Source: Stramonita haemastoma (Eukaryota > Mollusca > Gastropoda > Neogastropoda > Muricidae). From it: a DNA stretch of 35,000 bases. A model generated the notes under the pieces. It saw only the letters and a program-made list of their open reading frames with translations, did not search any database and was not told where the DNA came from. The stretch spans positions 37,967,237-38,002,236 of the forward strand of contig CM060320.1 of NCBI GenBank assembly GCA_030674155.1, in the 5' to 3' direction. Shown here one piece after another: positions 34,981 to 35,000 of this stretch. Numbering within the stretch: the stretch's first letter is position 1; every line of letters begins with the position of its first letter. Position numbers and translations under genes: made by a program.

Positions 34981-35000
34981 TGCAGATACTTTGTCCTTAA

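Overview
This is eukaryotic DNA from an intron-rich, repeat-rich animal genome, probably a lophotrochozoan and plausibly a marine gastropod mollusc. The organism call is inference from overall texture: very dense (AC)n/(AG)n microsatellites, several tRNA-derived SINE families, short exons in long introns, and the type of protein encoded. Nothing in the window is bacterial: there are no operons, and the long open frames are almost all translated microsatellites.

Two convergent protein-coding genes are supported. On the + strand at the left edge is the 3' end of a CARD-domain gene: an exon at 2-265 encodes most of a CARD, and after an 897-bp intron made largely of simple repeats, a terminal exon at 1163-2074 encodes a 303-residue Ser/Pro/Arg/Asp-rich, probably disordered tail. 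On the - strand, sixteen exons between 34738 and 10097 encode the C-terminal ~771 residues of a large protein. It starts with a winged-helix-like segment of the kind that follows NACHT/STAND ATPase modules, then a helical linker with an aromatic WKYEFFELW-type motif, then several TPR repeats, and ends in an acidic tail with a stop at 10097. Its N-terminus lies to the right of the window. Every intron is GT-AG and every junction keeps phase. Two exons each carry a single missing base at or near a G run, which looks more like assembly error than decay, but this needs checking. The genes run tail to tail about 8 kb apart. A CARD adaptor beside a STAND-like/TPR protein is suggestive of innate immune signalling, but that link is inference.

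Region by region: 1-2074 CARD gene; 2075-10096 intergenic or 3' UTR DNA with microsatellites, SINEs and a large (AAG)n tract at 9077-9345; 10097-34738 the STAND-like/TPR gene, whose introns are filled with repeats; 34780-34980 a decayed LINE reverse-transcriptase C-terminal fragment.

The repeats are the most original part. By comparing copies inside the window I separate: family A (tRNA-type SINE ~320 bp, about 13 copies, nearly all abutting microsatellites); family B (a tRNA-like head fused to a 5S-rRNA-like segment); family C (another tRNA SINE); family D (~150-200 bp, unknown, twice joined to the head of a SINE); family E (0.43-0.78 kb with terminal inverted repeats); element F (1.86 kb DNA transposon-like, with a paralogous empty site beside it that proves a TCTAA target duplication); element G-H (ends in (AAG)n, one copy split by a family B insertion); family I (ends in ATTGG repeats); and SINE J (tRNA-Thr-like head). 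Several minisatellites and a probable poly(A) retrocopy are also present. None of the family names are database names.
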